The translations under genes and the position numbers were made by a program. DNA of 16,943 bases from Streptosporangiaceae bacterium (lineage in GTDB: Bacteria; Actinomycetota; Actinomycetes; Streptosporangiales; Streptosporangiaceae). Location: contig JASHQP010000457.1 in NCBI GenBank assembly GCA_030039095.1, positions 1 through 16,943 of the forward strand, in the 5' to 3' direction. The stretch's first letter is position 1; every line of letters begins with the position of its first letter. Shown piece after piece: positions 1 to 7,024 of the stretch. Under the pieces are notes generated by a model. It was not told where the DNA came from, did not search any database, and worked only from the letters and a program-made list of their open reading frames with translations.

Positions 1-2007
1 GCCGGCCTCAGGATCGGGCTCGATCCTGACCAGCTTGGTGCCGGCCTCGACCTGCGTGTTGACGTCGGCGAGTATCTCGGCGACCCTTCCCGCAGCCGGC
101 GCGTGCAGCGCCGTCTCCAGCTTCATGCTCTCCACGACGGCGACGACGTCGCCCTCCGCGACCTCGTCGCCGACGTGAACACCGATGGCGACCACCATGG
201 CGGCCGCCGGCGCGCGGACCAGGCCCGCCTCGCCGCCCGACAGCCGGTGCACCGCGCCGTCGACCTCGATCAGATAGTCGGTGCCCTGGGCGACCGACAG
301 CACGGTGAAGGCCCGGCCGTCCACCCGCAGCAGCCGCTCGAAGCGGCCGGGGCGGTCGACGTCGACGTCGACCGTCATCCCGTCGAGCTCCACGCGGTAC
401 CGGGCTGCGCGGCACCGGGACACCCGCAGCCGGTAGCTGTCCCGGCCCACCCGGACGTCGGCCTGGTGCCAGGTGTCGTCGCTGACCTCGGGGCGCCCTC
501 GCTCGGCGGAAGCGAACAGGCGGCTCTGCTGGCGCCGCTCGTGCGCGTCGTAGGCCTCCACGCCGGTGGCCAGCAGGGCGACGTCGAGACGCCGCGGCGG
601 CGTGTAGCCGTCGGCCATCATCGTGTCCAGCCACGTCGTGTCGACCTCGCCGCGGACGAAGGCCGGCCGGTCGAGCAGGTCGAGCAGGAAGGCCTTGTTC
701 GTGGTGCCGCCCCGTATCACGGTGGCGGTCTGGCGCAGCGCCCGCGAGAGGCGGGCCCTCGCCTCGCCGCGGTCCCGCCCCCACGCGATGACCTTGGCGA
801 TCATGGAGTCGAACTGCGGCGGGATGACGTCGCCGGCGGACACGCCGGTGTCCACGCGGATGCCGGGGCCGGTGGGCAGGGCCAGGTGCTCGATCAGCCC
901 CGGCGCTGGTGCGAACGCGCGGTCCGGGTCCTCGGCGGCGAGCCGGGCCTCGATGGCGTGGCCGCTGACCGGCGGCGGGCCGTCCGCGACGTCCGTGAGC
1001 AGGCCGCCGGAGGCGATGTGCAGCTGCAGCTTGACGATGTCGATGCCGGTCGTCGCCTCGGTGACCGGGTGCTCGACCTGCAGCCGGGTGTTGACCTCGA
1101 GGAACGACAGCAGCTGCTCGGCGGGCTCGTAGAGGAACTCCACGGTGCCGGCGTTGACGTAGCCGGCGGCCCGGGCCAGCTCCGCGGCCTTGACCCGCAG
1201 GAGCTCCTCGCGGCTGGGGTCCAGCGCCGTCGAGGCTGACTCCTCGATCACCTTCTGGTTGCGCCGCTGCACGCTGCAGTCCCGGACGCCCAGCGTCCAC
1301 ACGTTGCCCCCGGCGTCGGCGACGACCTGCACCTCGACGTGATGGCCGCCGCGGATGGCCCGCTCGAGGAACACCGTGGCGTCCCCGGCCGTCCGCGCCG
1401 CCTCGGAGCTGGCGCGCTCGAAGGCCTCATCGAGCTGTTCCGGGGAGTCGGCCAGCCGGATGCCGCGCCCGCCGCCGCCGGCGGTGGCCTTCACCATCAG
1501 CGGATAGCCGATCTTGCAGGCCTGTGCCCTGGCCTGCTCCAGATCGGCCACCGGGCCGCCGCTCCACGGCGCGAGCGGCACGCCGACCTGCTCGGCCAGC
1601 CGCTTGGACTCGATCTTGTCGCCGAGCCTGCGCATGACGCCGGCCGACGGGCCGATGAACGTGATCCCCAGCCGGTCACACAGCTCAGCGAACTCGGCCT
1701 TCTCCGAGACGAACCCCCAGCCCGGCCACACCGCGTCGGCCCGGCACTCCCGCAGCGCGCGCTCCAGCTCCGCGTAGTCGAGATACGGGCTGGACGCGAA
1801 CGCGGCGTCGGCCTCGGCCGGGCCGATCAGCACCGCCTCGTTGGCCTCGCGGACGAACATCGCGTGCCGGTCGGCGGCTGTGTACACGGCGATGAGCCGC
1901 AGCGCCGGCCGCCCCTCGGCGTTCCACTCCCGGACGGCGTTGATGAGCCGCATGGCCGGCTCGCCCCGGTTGACGATCGCGACACGCTGGAGCCTCGCTG
2001 CCGGCAC
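1..2007 (-). CDS. Biotin carboxylase-BCCP protein of acyl-CoA carboxylase type (partial, 3' end beyond window)
   Basis: ATP-dependent carboxylation of enzyme-bound biotin, the first half-reaction of acetyl/propionyl-CoA-type carboxylases; cytosolic. The 669 visible residues start from GTG, with a strong Shine-Dalgarno 8 nt upstream. The biotin carboxylase N-terminal motif VNRGEP lies near residues 12-17 and the ATP-grasp glycine loop MVKATAGGGGRGI at 171-183. The RDCSVQRRNQKV signature follows, and the catalytic stretch FLEVNTRLQVEHPVTE has its Glu at 304. A C-terminal lipoyl/biotinyl domain ends the visible part, with ESMKLE and biotinyl Lys at about 629. This differs from the common A-M-K-M. 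No stop occurs before the window edge. The IVNRGEPAMRLINAV start resembles long actinobacterial proteins in which carboxyltransferase domains follow the BCCP, so a fusion is likely but unseen. The gene is divergent from the neighbouring oxidoreductase. Family certain; substrate unknown. Confidence 0.93.
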   Translation of the reverse strand, partial: MPAARLQRVAIVNRGEPAMRLINAVREWNAEGRPALRLIAVYTAADRHAMFVREANEAVLIGPAEADAAFASSPYLDYAELERALRECRADAVWPGWGFVSEKAEFAELCDRLGITFIGPSAGVMRRLGDKIESKRLAEQVGVPLAPWSGGPVADLEQARAQACKIGYPLMVKATAGGGGRGIRLADSPEQLDEAFERASSEAARTAGDATVFLERAIRGGHHVEVQVVADAGGNVWTLGVRDCSVQRRNQKVIEESASTALDPSREELLRVKAAELARAAGYVNAGTVEFLYEPAEQLLSFLEVNTRLQVEHPVTEATTGIDIVKLQLHIASGGLLTDVADGPPPVSGHAIEARLAAEDPDRAFAPAPGLIEHLALPTGPGIRVDTGVSAGDVIPPQFDSMIAKVIAWGRDRGEARARLSRALRQTATVIRGGTTNKAFLLDLLDRPAFVRGEVDTTWLDTMMADGYTPPRRLDVALLATGVEAYDAHERRQQSRLFASAERGRPEVSDDTWHQADVRVGRDSYRLRVSRCRAARYRVELDGMTVDVDVDRPGRFERLLRVDGRAFTVLSVAQGTDYLIEVDGAVHRLSGGEAGLVRAPAAAMVVAIGVHVGDEVAEGDVVAVVESMKLETALHAPAAGRVAEILADVNTQVEAGTKLVRIEPDPEAG

Positions 2008-2015
2008 GTTGTCTA

Positions 2016-2025
2016 TCCTCTCCCC
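2016..2025 (-). promoter_or_regulatory. Ribosome binding site fixing the GTG start of the carboxylase
   Basis: On the minus strand GGGGAGAGGA lies 8 nt before the GTG, and the reading frame opens directly into the VNRGEP biotin carboxylase motif. This supports GTG rather than a later ATG as the start. Confidence 0.75.
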
Positions 2026-2034
2026 GGGGCGCCC

Positions 2035-2040
2035 ATGATA
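2035..2040 (-). promoter_or_regulatory. Possible -10 element (TATCAT) of the carboxylase gene
   Basis: In the 103-bp spacer between the divergent carboxylase and oxidoreductase genes the minus strand reads TATCAT, 27 nt before the GTG start. This would give a short leader containing the Shine-Dalgarno. I see no good -35 at the expected distance, so this is a weak candidate by eye only. Confidence 0.25.
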
Positions 2041-2110
2041 AGCCTTTTTGCCCTCCCGCTCCCCGATTGCCCAGCCGCACTGCGGCCGCCGGGCGTGATG
2101 AGATGGACGG

Positions 2111-2995
2111 ATGAAGGTTCGGATCGGGATCTCGCTGGGGCCCGCGGGCGTGCCCGGCGAGTTCGCGGCGGCCGTCGATGACCTGGAACGCGAACGCGTC
2201 GACTCACTCTGGCTATCGGAGATGGTGTACGGGCCACTGGTGGATCCGTTCATCGGGATGGCGCACGCGCTGTCCCGGACGGAGCACCTGAAGGTGGGCA
2301 CCGGGGTGTCGGTGCTGCCGGGGCGCAACCCCGTGCTGGTGGCCAAGCAGCTCGCGACGCTGGCCGGGCTGGCACCCCGGCGGGTGCTGCCGGTCTTCGG
2401 CCTGCAGCCGGCCCGGCGCGCCGAGCGGGACCAGTTTCCCGTGCCGGGGCCGCGAGGCCAGGTGTTCGACGAGGCCCTGCAGCTGCTGCGGCTGCTGCTG
2501 ACCGAGCAGACCGTCTCCTTCAGCGGCAAGTTCTTCACGGTTGACGGCGCGAGCGCGGGCCCGCTCCCGGCCAGGCCGCTGGACATCTGGCTGGGCGGCT
2601 CCGCGCCCGGGGCGCTGCGCCGCGTCGGCAGGCTCGCCGACGGCTGGCTGGCCAGCTTCATCACGCCCGCCGAGGCCGCGGCCGGGCGCCTGGCGATCAA
2701 GCAGGCGGCGGCCGAAGCGGGCCGCGAGGTCGAGGAAGATCACTACGGGGTCAGCCTGGCGGTGGCGGCCGACGGAGACATTCCCGACGCGCTGATCGCC
2801 GCGGCCCGCCAGCGGCGCCCCGACGCCGACCCGGTCGGCCTGGTGGCGACGAGCTGGCCGGACGCGCGGCGGCTGATCGCCGAGTACGTCGAAGCCGGCC
2901 TCACCAAGTTCGTGATCCGCCCCGCCGACCCCCGTGCCCCGTTCCGGAGGTTCCTGGACAGCTTCGTCACCGAAATGATCCCCCTGCAGACCTGA
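2111..2995 (+). CDS. LLM-class (luciferase-like) F420-dependent oxidoreductase, MSMEG_3544-like
   Basis: A 294-residue single-domain TIM-barrel oxidoreductase of the luciferase-like monooxygenase superfamily, cytosolic, probably using coenzyme F420 or FMN. The N-terminus MKVRIGISLG followed by DSLWLSEMVYGP is the first strand and active-site loop. LKVGTGVSVLPGRNPVLVAK (about 60-79) and the later LDIWLGGSAPGALRRVGRLA and DGWLASF segments match what I remember of the MSMEG_3544 subfamily. The ATG has no strong Shine-Dalgarno, and no better in-frame start lies upstream. The gene is divergent from the carboxylase and followed by 168 bp before the next gene. The substrate cannot be inferred from context. 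The superfamily is sure, the subfamily probable, and cofactor choice is inferred from the family only. Confidence 0.85.
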   Translation: MKVRIGISLGPAGVPGEFAAAVDDLERERVDSLWLSEMVYGPLVDPFIGMAHALSRTEHLKVGTGVSVLPGRNPVLVAKQLATLAGLAPRRVLPVFGLQPARRAERDQFPVPGPRGQVFDEALQLLRLLLTEQTVSFSGKFFTVDGASAGPLPARPLDIWLGGSAPGALRRVGRLADGWLASFITPAEAAAGRLAIKQAAAEAGREVEEDHYGVSLAVAADGDIPDALIAAARQRRPDADPVGLVATSWPDARRLIAEYVEAGLTKFVIRPADPRAPFRRFLDSFVTEMIPLQT

Positions 2996-3163
2996 CCCGG
3001 CCCGTGGGTGTACCAAACGACGGCCTGTAGCCCGTCGATCGGTACATTCATGAAGACCTGCCTCCCCCGCAGGCTCCAGCCGGTCGCTCTTCGTGTTTGA
3101 AGTTTCACGTAATGCCGGCACGTCGCGGGGGTTCGGGCGGAGGTTTCTGATAGACCTCGCGGC

Positions 3164-4543
3164 ATGACGATCTGGCTCCCTGTCCGCATCGGCGCCGTGC
3201 TGGCCGCCGCCGCGGTGTGCGCCGCGTCGGCGAACGCAGGCCTCGCGGCGACAGCAAGCAGCGCCGCCAAGACGCCCGTCACCTACCAGGTGCTTCGGCA
3301 GGACGTCATCATCAACGCCGACATCTGGGCCGCCAAGCCCGAGATCATGGCCGCGGGGCTGGGCTTCACCAACATCGTCGGGGTGCCGAACCTGAGCACC
3401 AGCAACGTGCCGCTGAGCAAGACGCTCGCGGTGCTGGCAGGCGGCACCTGGAACAATGTGAGCTGCACGAACGGCCAGACGCCCCCGCTGGCCAGCTACA
3501 CCTCGGCGTCGACGCCGCAGGGCGTGCGGGCCTACTACGGCCAGAACGTCTACTACTCCGACGGGCTGCCGGTCGAGTTCAGCTGGCCGATTCTGCCGAG
3601 CACCCTGGACGCCGACGACTTCAAGGTCACGCTCAGCAACGGGACGTCCGTCACCCCCCAGGTCACGTCGATCTGGCCGAACTACCTGTACAACGAGCGC
3701 TCGGTGGCCGTGTTGTTCGGGCACTTCGGCAACCGCATCCCGCCGAACCAGCGGGGCGCGATCTACCCGGTCTCGGTGCAGGTCGTCCAGGGCTCGTCAA
3801 CGCTGGAACTGGTCGGGCCCGGCCAGCGGATCGTCAGCGCGGTCGGGATGTCGGTCAGGTCCCCGGGCTCGCCGTACACCGCGACCGGCGTACCCCCGGC
3901 CGACCGGGGCGGCCCCACGCTGGTGGCCGCGAAGCTCAGCAAGATGTCGCCCGTGGGCAACACCGCGCCGAAGATCTTCCCGCAGAACCTGCCCAACGAC
4001 GGGATCAGCCTCTACGGCAAGCAGGCGAAGTTCCGGCTGCGCATGTACACCTCGGGCGGCATGACGCCGAACGGCGTCACCCCGCTGCTGCCGACCGAGT
4101 ACGACACGTACTTCCGGGTCGTCGCGACGACCTCGTCGGGCCGGAAGGTCGCGCTCGTCAAGGCCGGCAAGACGTACTACATCGACGGGCACCCGCTGCG
4201 GGTCGTCGGGCTGGCCGATCTCGGCGTGAAGCAGGCCACGTATGACGGCTGCTACACGGAACTAAGGAACAACTACATCGACATCGTCCTGGACGGCAGC
4301 ATCGCCGCGGCCCGGCGGATCACCACCGTGCAGATCCCGTCGACGGGCCGCTACAAGCCGCTGTACAACCCGGGTGGCCCCGGCAGCAACCCCGCAGCCG
4401 GCGTGCACTACAGCGCGCCGAGCCCGCCGATCTCCGAGCCCGTCATCGACGCGCTGAAGAACCCGATGACCGTCACCTACGTGCGCTGCCCGGGCAGCCC
4501 GACCACGGTCAGCCCGGCCACCGTCAGTCCCTGCGGCCGGTGA
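3164..4543 (+). CDS. Secreted protein of unknown function, 459 residues
   Basis: I do not recognise this gene. It begins with a typical Sec signal: Arg at position 8, then a run of Ala, Val and Leu to about residue 25, with cleavage plausible near ANA-G or LAA-T. The mature part is rich in Thr, Ser, Pro, Gly, Tyr and Asn, with many short beta-prone stretches and no membrane helix, so an extracellular beta-rich fold is likely. Distinctive segments are PVEFSWPILPS, DDFKVTLSNGTSVTPQV, YNERSVAVLFGHFGNR and SPVGNTAPKIFPQNLPNDG. The mature chain has four cysteines (in NVSCTNG, YDGCYTE, YVRCPG and the terminal SPCGR), enough for two disulfides. The tail repeats TVSPATVSP. Codon use is normal for the window. 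The purine-rich GGAGG is about 20 nt before the ATG, too far to decide the start. The 3' end overlaps the convergent exporter gene by 20 bases. Confidence 0.8.
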   Translation: MTIWLPVRIGAVLAAAAVCAASANAGLAATASSAAKTPVTYQVLRQDVIINADIWAAKPEIMAAGLGFTNIVGVPNLSTSNVPLSKTLAVLAGGTWNNVSCTNGQTPPLASYTSASTPQGVRAYYGQNVYYSDGLPVEFSWPILPSTLDADDFKVTLSNGTSVTPQVTSIWPNYLYNERSVAVLFGHFGNRIPPNQRGAIYPVSVQVVQGSSTLELVGPGQRIVSAVGMSVRSPGSPYTATGVPPADRGGPTLVAAKLSKMSPVGNTAPKIFPQNLPNDGISLYGKQAKFRLRMYTSGGMTPNGVTPLLPTEYDTYFRVVATTSSGRKVALVKAGKTYYIDGHPLRVVGLADLGVKQATYDGCYTELRNNYIDIVLDGSIAAARRITTVQIPSTGRYKPLYNPGGPGSNPAAGVHYSAPSPPISEPVIDALKNPMTVTYVRCPGSPTTVSPATVSPCGR

Positions 4544-5162
4544 CGGCCAGGCTGGCGCCGATGCCGATCATGACCAGGCCGCCGGTGCCGCCGATCAGCT
4601 CGAGCCGCCGGGGGGAGCGGGCCAGCCAGGCGCGGGCGGTGCCCGCGGCCACGGCCCAGGTGCCGTCCGAGATCACTGCGATGCCGATGAAGATCGCCCC
4701 GAGCATCAGCATCTGCAGCTGCACGTGGCCAGCGGCGCGGTCGACGAACTGCGGCAGCACCGCGGCGAAGAACACGATCACCTTGGGGTTGGTCAGGCCG
4801 ACCACGATGCCGTCGCGCAGCACCCGCAGCGGCGTCTTGCGCTCGACCGTGGCGCCGAGCGCCTCGGTCAGCGACCGGCGGTGCCGCACCGCCTGCACGC
4901 CCAGGTAGATCAGGTACGCCGCGCCCGCCAGCTTGATCACGGTGAACACGGCCACCGACCGCTCGACCAGCGCGCCGATGCCGAACGCGACGGCGGCCAC
5001 CTGGCCGTACACGCCGATCTGGCCGCCGAGCGCGGTGCAGACGCCCGCTGCCCGGCCGAGCTGCAGCGACCGGCTGACGACGAACAGCACGTTCGGGCCC
5101 GGCACGATGATCAGGGCGAAGGACAGCAGGGCAAATGCCAGCAGATGCGCGGTCGGAAGCAC
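4524..5162 (-). CDS. LysE/RhtB family amino acid (metabolite) exporter
   Basis: A 212-residue inner-membrane protein with about six hydrophobic helices, the usual size for LysE/RhtB exporters, which pump out amino acids such as lysine, threonine or homoserine lactone. The N-terminal signature VPGPNVLFVVSRSLQLGR (about 20-37) and the mid-protein GLTNPKVIVFFAAVLPQF (about 122-139) are the two hallmark motifs of the family. The substrate cannot be told from sequence. The gene is divergent from the amidohydrolase across a 65-bp spacer that contains a 7-bp GC hairpin. Its stop codon lies inside the 3' end of the secreted-protein gene on the other strand. Confidence 0.92.
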   Translation of the reverse strand: MLPTAHLLAFALLSFALIIVPGPNVLFVVSRSLQLGRAAGVCTALGGQIGVYGQVAAVAFGIGALVERSVAVFTVIKLAGAAYLIYLGVQAVRHRRSLTEALGATVERKTPLRVLRDGIVVGLTNPKVIVFFAAVLPQFVDRAAGHVQLQMLMLGAIFIGIAVISDGTWAVAAGTARAWLARSPRRLELIGGTGGLVMIGIGASLAVTGRRD

Positions 5163-5180
5163 GCCCCGAGGCTAGCTGAC

Positions 5181-5197
5181 CGCCCGCGCGGCGGGCG
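5181..5197. promoter_or_regulatory. GC-rich hairpin in the divergent spacer, flanked by two GCTAGC palindromes
   Basis: CGCCCGC and GCGGGCG form a perfect 7-bp stem with a 3-base loop midway between the divergent exporter and amidohydrolase genes. GCTAGC occurs at 5171-5176 and again at 5214-5219, 43 bp apart, bracketing the hairpin. The arrangement could be an operator pair for a dimeric regulator, but in GC-rich DNA short GC hairpins are common. No poly-T follows, so it is not a terminator. Confidence 0.3.
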
Positions 5198-5227
5198 ACC
5201 CAATAATGCCGGGGCTAGCCTGAAGCT

Positions 5228-6043
5228 GTGATCATCGACGCCTGGATGCAGCACCCCTCGGCCGAGTTCCTGAGCGAGCCGATGTTCGACTCGCTGCGGC
5301 GGTGGAGCCACGGGAAGCTGGCCGGCGGCGAGATCCCGGCCGAGGAGACGGTGGCGGCGATGGACGGTGCGGGCGTGCGGACCGGGATGCTGTGCGCGTG
5401 GTGGGGACCGCGCGGGCCCTTGATCACCAACGACGCGGTCGCGGAGATGGCCGGCCGCTATCCGGGCCGGTTCGCCGGCGTCGCCGCGGTAGACCTGGCG
5501 CGGCCCATGGACGCGGTCCGGGAACTGCGGCGCTGCGTGCGCGACCTCGGCTTCCGCGCGCTGCGCGTGGTGCCGTGGCTGTGGAACCTGCCGCCCGACG
5601 ACCGGCGCTACTACCCGCTGTATGCCGAGTGTGTCGAGCTGGGCATCCCGTTCTGCCTGCAGGTCGGCCACACCGGCCCGCTGTGCCCCTCAGAGCCGGG
5701 CCGGCCGATCCCGTACCTGGACACCGTGGCGCTCGAGTTTCCCGAGCTGGTCATCGTCGGCGGTCACATCGGCTATCCGTGGACCGCGGAGATGGTCTCG
5801 CTCGCCACCAAATACCCGAACGTCTACATCGACACGTCCGCGTACAAGGCCAGCCGCTATCCGCGCGAGCTCGTCGAGTACCTGCGCGGCCACGGCCGGG
5901 GCAAGGTCCTGTTCGGATCGAACCATCCCGCCTGGCCGGCCGCTGAGTGCCTGCGGGACCTCGCCAGCCTGGATCTCGACGACGAGACAACGAGCCTGTT
6001 CCTGCACGGCAACGCCGAGCGGGTTTTTGCCCTGGCCGACTGA
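5228..6043 (+). CDS. Amidohydrolase family 2 (ACMSD-like) protein with altered metal ligands
   Basis: A 271-residue TIM-barrel protein of the amidohydrolase-2 group, which includes ACMSD decarboxylase and lactone or amide hydrolases. The GTG start gives an N-terminus MIIDAWMQHP. Conserved features are the barrel strand FRALRVVPWLW, QVGHTG with His148, GGHIGYPW with His180, the YIDTSAY strand, and FGSNHPAW at 230-237 near the C-terminus, then LFLHGNAERVFAL. The usual first-strand His-x-His is absent (Asp4-Ala-Trp-Met-Gln-His9). The usual metal-binding Asp of GSDYP is Asn232. I recall relatives with the same TN/SN substitution, so it is probably a subfamily trait rather than decay. The gene is divergent from the exporter and convergent with the VOC gene, 12 bp apart. 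Reaction unknown; decarboxylase or hydrolase activity is inferred from fold only. Confidence 0.85.
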   Translation: MIIDAWMQHPSAEFLSEPMFDSLRRWSHGKLAGGEIPAEETVAAMDGAGVRTGMLCAWWGPRGPLITNDAVAEMAGRYPGRFAGVAAVDLARPMDAVRELRRCVRDLGFRALRVVPWLWNLPPDDRRYYPLYAECVELGIPFCLQVGHTGPLCPSEPGRPIPYLDTVALEFPELVIVGGHIGYPWTAEMVSLATKYPNVYIDTSAYKASRYPRELVEYLRGHGRGKVLFGSNHPAWPAAECLRDLASLDLDDETTSLFLHGNAERVFALAD

Positions 6044-6055
6044 TCGGGGCGAGCG

Positions 6056-6469
6056 TCAGGCGACGAAGATGCAGAACGGGTGCCCGGCGAGGTCGGCGAA
6101 GGTGTAGAGCGGCTCCTCGGGGTCGTCGGTCCGGTCGAAGATGAGCTCGGCGCCGAGAGCCTCCGCCCGCTCACGCTGCCGTTCCAGCCCGGCCACGTCC
6201 GGAACGGTGAAGTCGAGGTGCAGCTGCATCGGGACCTCGGGCGAGGGCCACGTGGTCCGCGTCACGGAATCGGCGTGCTGGAAGGCCAGTTTGCGCACGC
6301 CGTCGGCGTCCGTCAGCACCAGCCAGTCGGGATCCTCGGCCGTCCCGTCCGCCGGTGGCTCGTCGCCGGGGCGGTACCGCAGGCCCAGCAGCTCACGGTA
6401 GAACTCGGCGAGCTCGCGGACGTCGGTGGTGTCGAGGACGGTGTGCAGCAGCTGCGGGTACTCGGCCAT
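6056..6469 (-). CDS. VOC-fold (glyoxalase/bleomycin-resistance-like) protein
   Basis: A 137-residue single vicinal-oxygen-chelate protein with two beta-alpha-beta-beta-beta modules. The first runs from LLHTVLDTTDVRELAEFYRE with the LGLRY turn and the second from MQLHLDFTVPD. FADLAGHPFCIFVA forms the closing strands. This is the layout of the actinobacterial glyoxalase-6-type proteins. Two candidate metal ligands, His9 and His84, are present, but the usual final Glu near the C-terminus is replaced (CIFVA), so catalytic metal binding is doubtful. The start ATG follows GGTGAAGG at close spacing. It sits downstream of the DinB-like gene on the same strand with a 39-bp gap and may be co-transcribed. 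Function unknown; possible roles are isomerase, dioxygenase-like or ligand sequestration. Confidence 0.85.
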   Translation of the reverse strand: MAEYPQLLHTVLDTTDVRELAEFYRELLGLRYRPGDEPPADGTAEDPDWLVLTDADGVRKLAFQHADSVTRTTWPSPEVPMQLHLDFTVPDVAGLERQRERAEALGAELIFDRTDDPEEPLYTFADLAGHPFCIFVA

Positions 6470-6508
6470 GAACCTTCACCCTAGGGGGCACCGCGCTGCA
6501 CGGCCGAG

Positions 6509-7009
6509 CTAGCCCGCGGCCAGGATCTGCTCCCGCAGGATGTCCGCGTGCCCGCAGTGCTGCGCGAACTCGCGCAGGGCGTGCAGGTAGATCCAGCGCA
6601 TCGGGAGCGGTCCGAAGCGGTGCCCGTGCACCACGTCATCCAGGCCCAGGCTGGCCGTGGCCCGGCGGGACGCCGCGCACGCCTCGTCGTGGGCGCGGCG
6701 GACCGACTCGATCGTGTCCTCGTCGCTGAGGATGAACGCGTCGGCCGCGCGCGGCGGCAGCCCCATCTCCTGCCGCTTGTGGTCGGTGAGGGCCCCTCCG
6801 AACCACACCTTCTCCGCGAAGGTCGCGTGCTTGACGAGGCCGAGCAGGGTCGTCATCGACGGGACCAGGCGGCGCCGGGCCTGCTCCTCGGTCAGGTCAT
6901 CCAGGCAGCCGCGCAGCGTGGCCCGGTGCTCGTCGAGGAACGTCTCCAGCTGCACCTTCATGGGTTCAGCGGTCACGTCGAACGACGTGCGCTGGCGTTG
7001 CGTGGCCAC
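6509..7009 (-). CDS. DinB-superfamily (DUF664-type) putative metalloprotein
   Basis: A four-helix-bundle protein of the DinB/MST superfamily, 166 residues from a GTG start. The metal-binding histidines are visible: His61 in GLVKHATFAE, and His151 and His154 in LREFAQHCGHADILREQ, matching the ARHxGHADxLRE pattern of DUF664 proteins. Relatives are thiol- or mycothiol-dependent S-transferases or are uncharacterised, so mycothiol use is an inference. The start is uncertain: an ATG at 6961 (MKVQLETFLDEHRAT) would give 150 residues and a length equally typical of the family, and neither start has a clear Shine-Dalgarno. The gene begins 15 bp after the permease stop, so read-through from the upstream catabolic operon is plausible. 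Confidence 0.83.
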   Translation of the reverse strand: MATQRQRTSFDVTAEPMKVQLETFLDEHRATLRGCLDDLTEEQARRRLVPSMTTLLGLVKHATFAEKVWFGGALTDHKRQEMGLPPRAADAFILSDEDTIESVRRAHDEACAASRRATASLGLDDVVHGHRFGPLPMRWIYLHALREFAQHCGHADILREQILAAG

Positions 7010-7024
7010 CAGGCGAGTATGGCC

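Noticed and set aside
103..1239. Plus-strand open frame opposite the carboxylase
   Set aside because: The minus-strand frame encodes a complete biotin carboxylase and biotinyl domain; this is antisense noise.
3056..3072. CCTGC/GCAGG inverted repeat after the oxidoreductase as a terminator
   Set aside because: The stem is only 5 bp with a C-rich loop and no U tract; such repeats are frequent by chance at this GC content.
2213..3724. Long minus-strand open frame of 503 codons opposite the oxidoreductase and secreted protein
   Set aside because: It spans two well-supported plus-strand genes and the spacer between them, and its product is Arg/His/Gln-rich with no motif.
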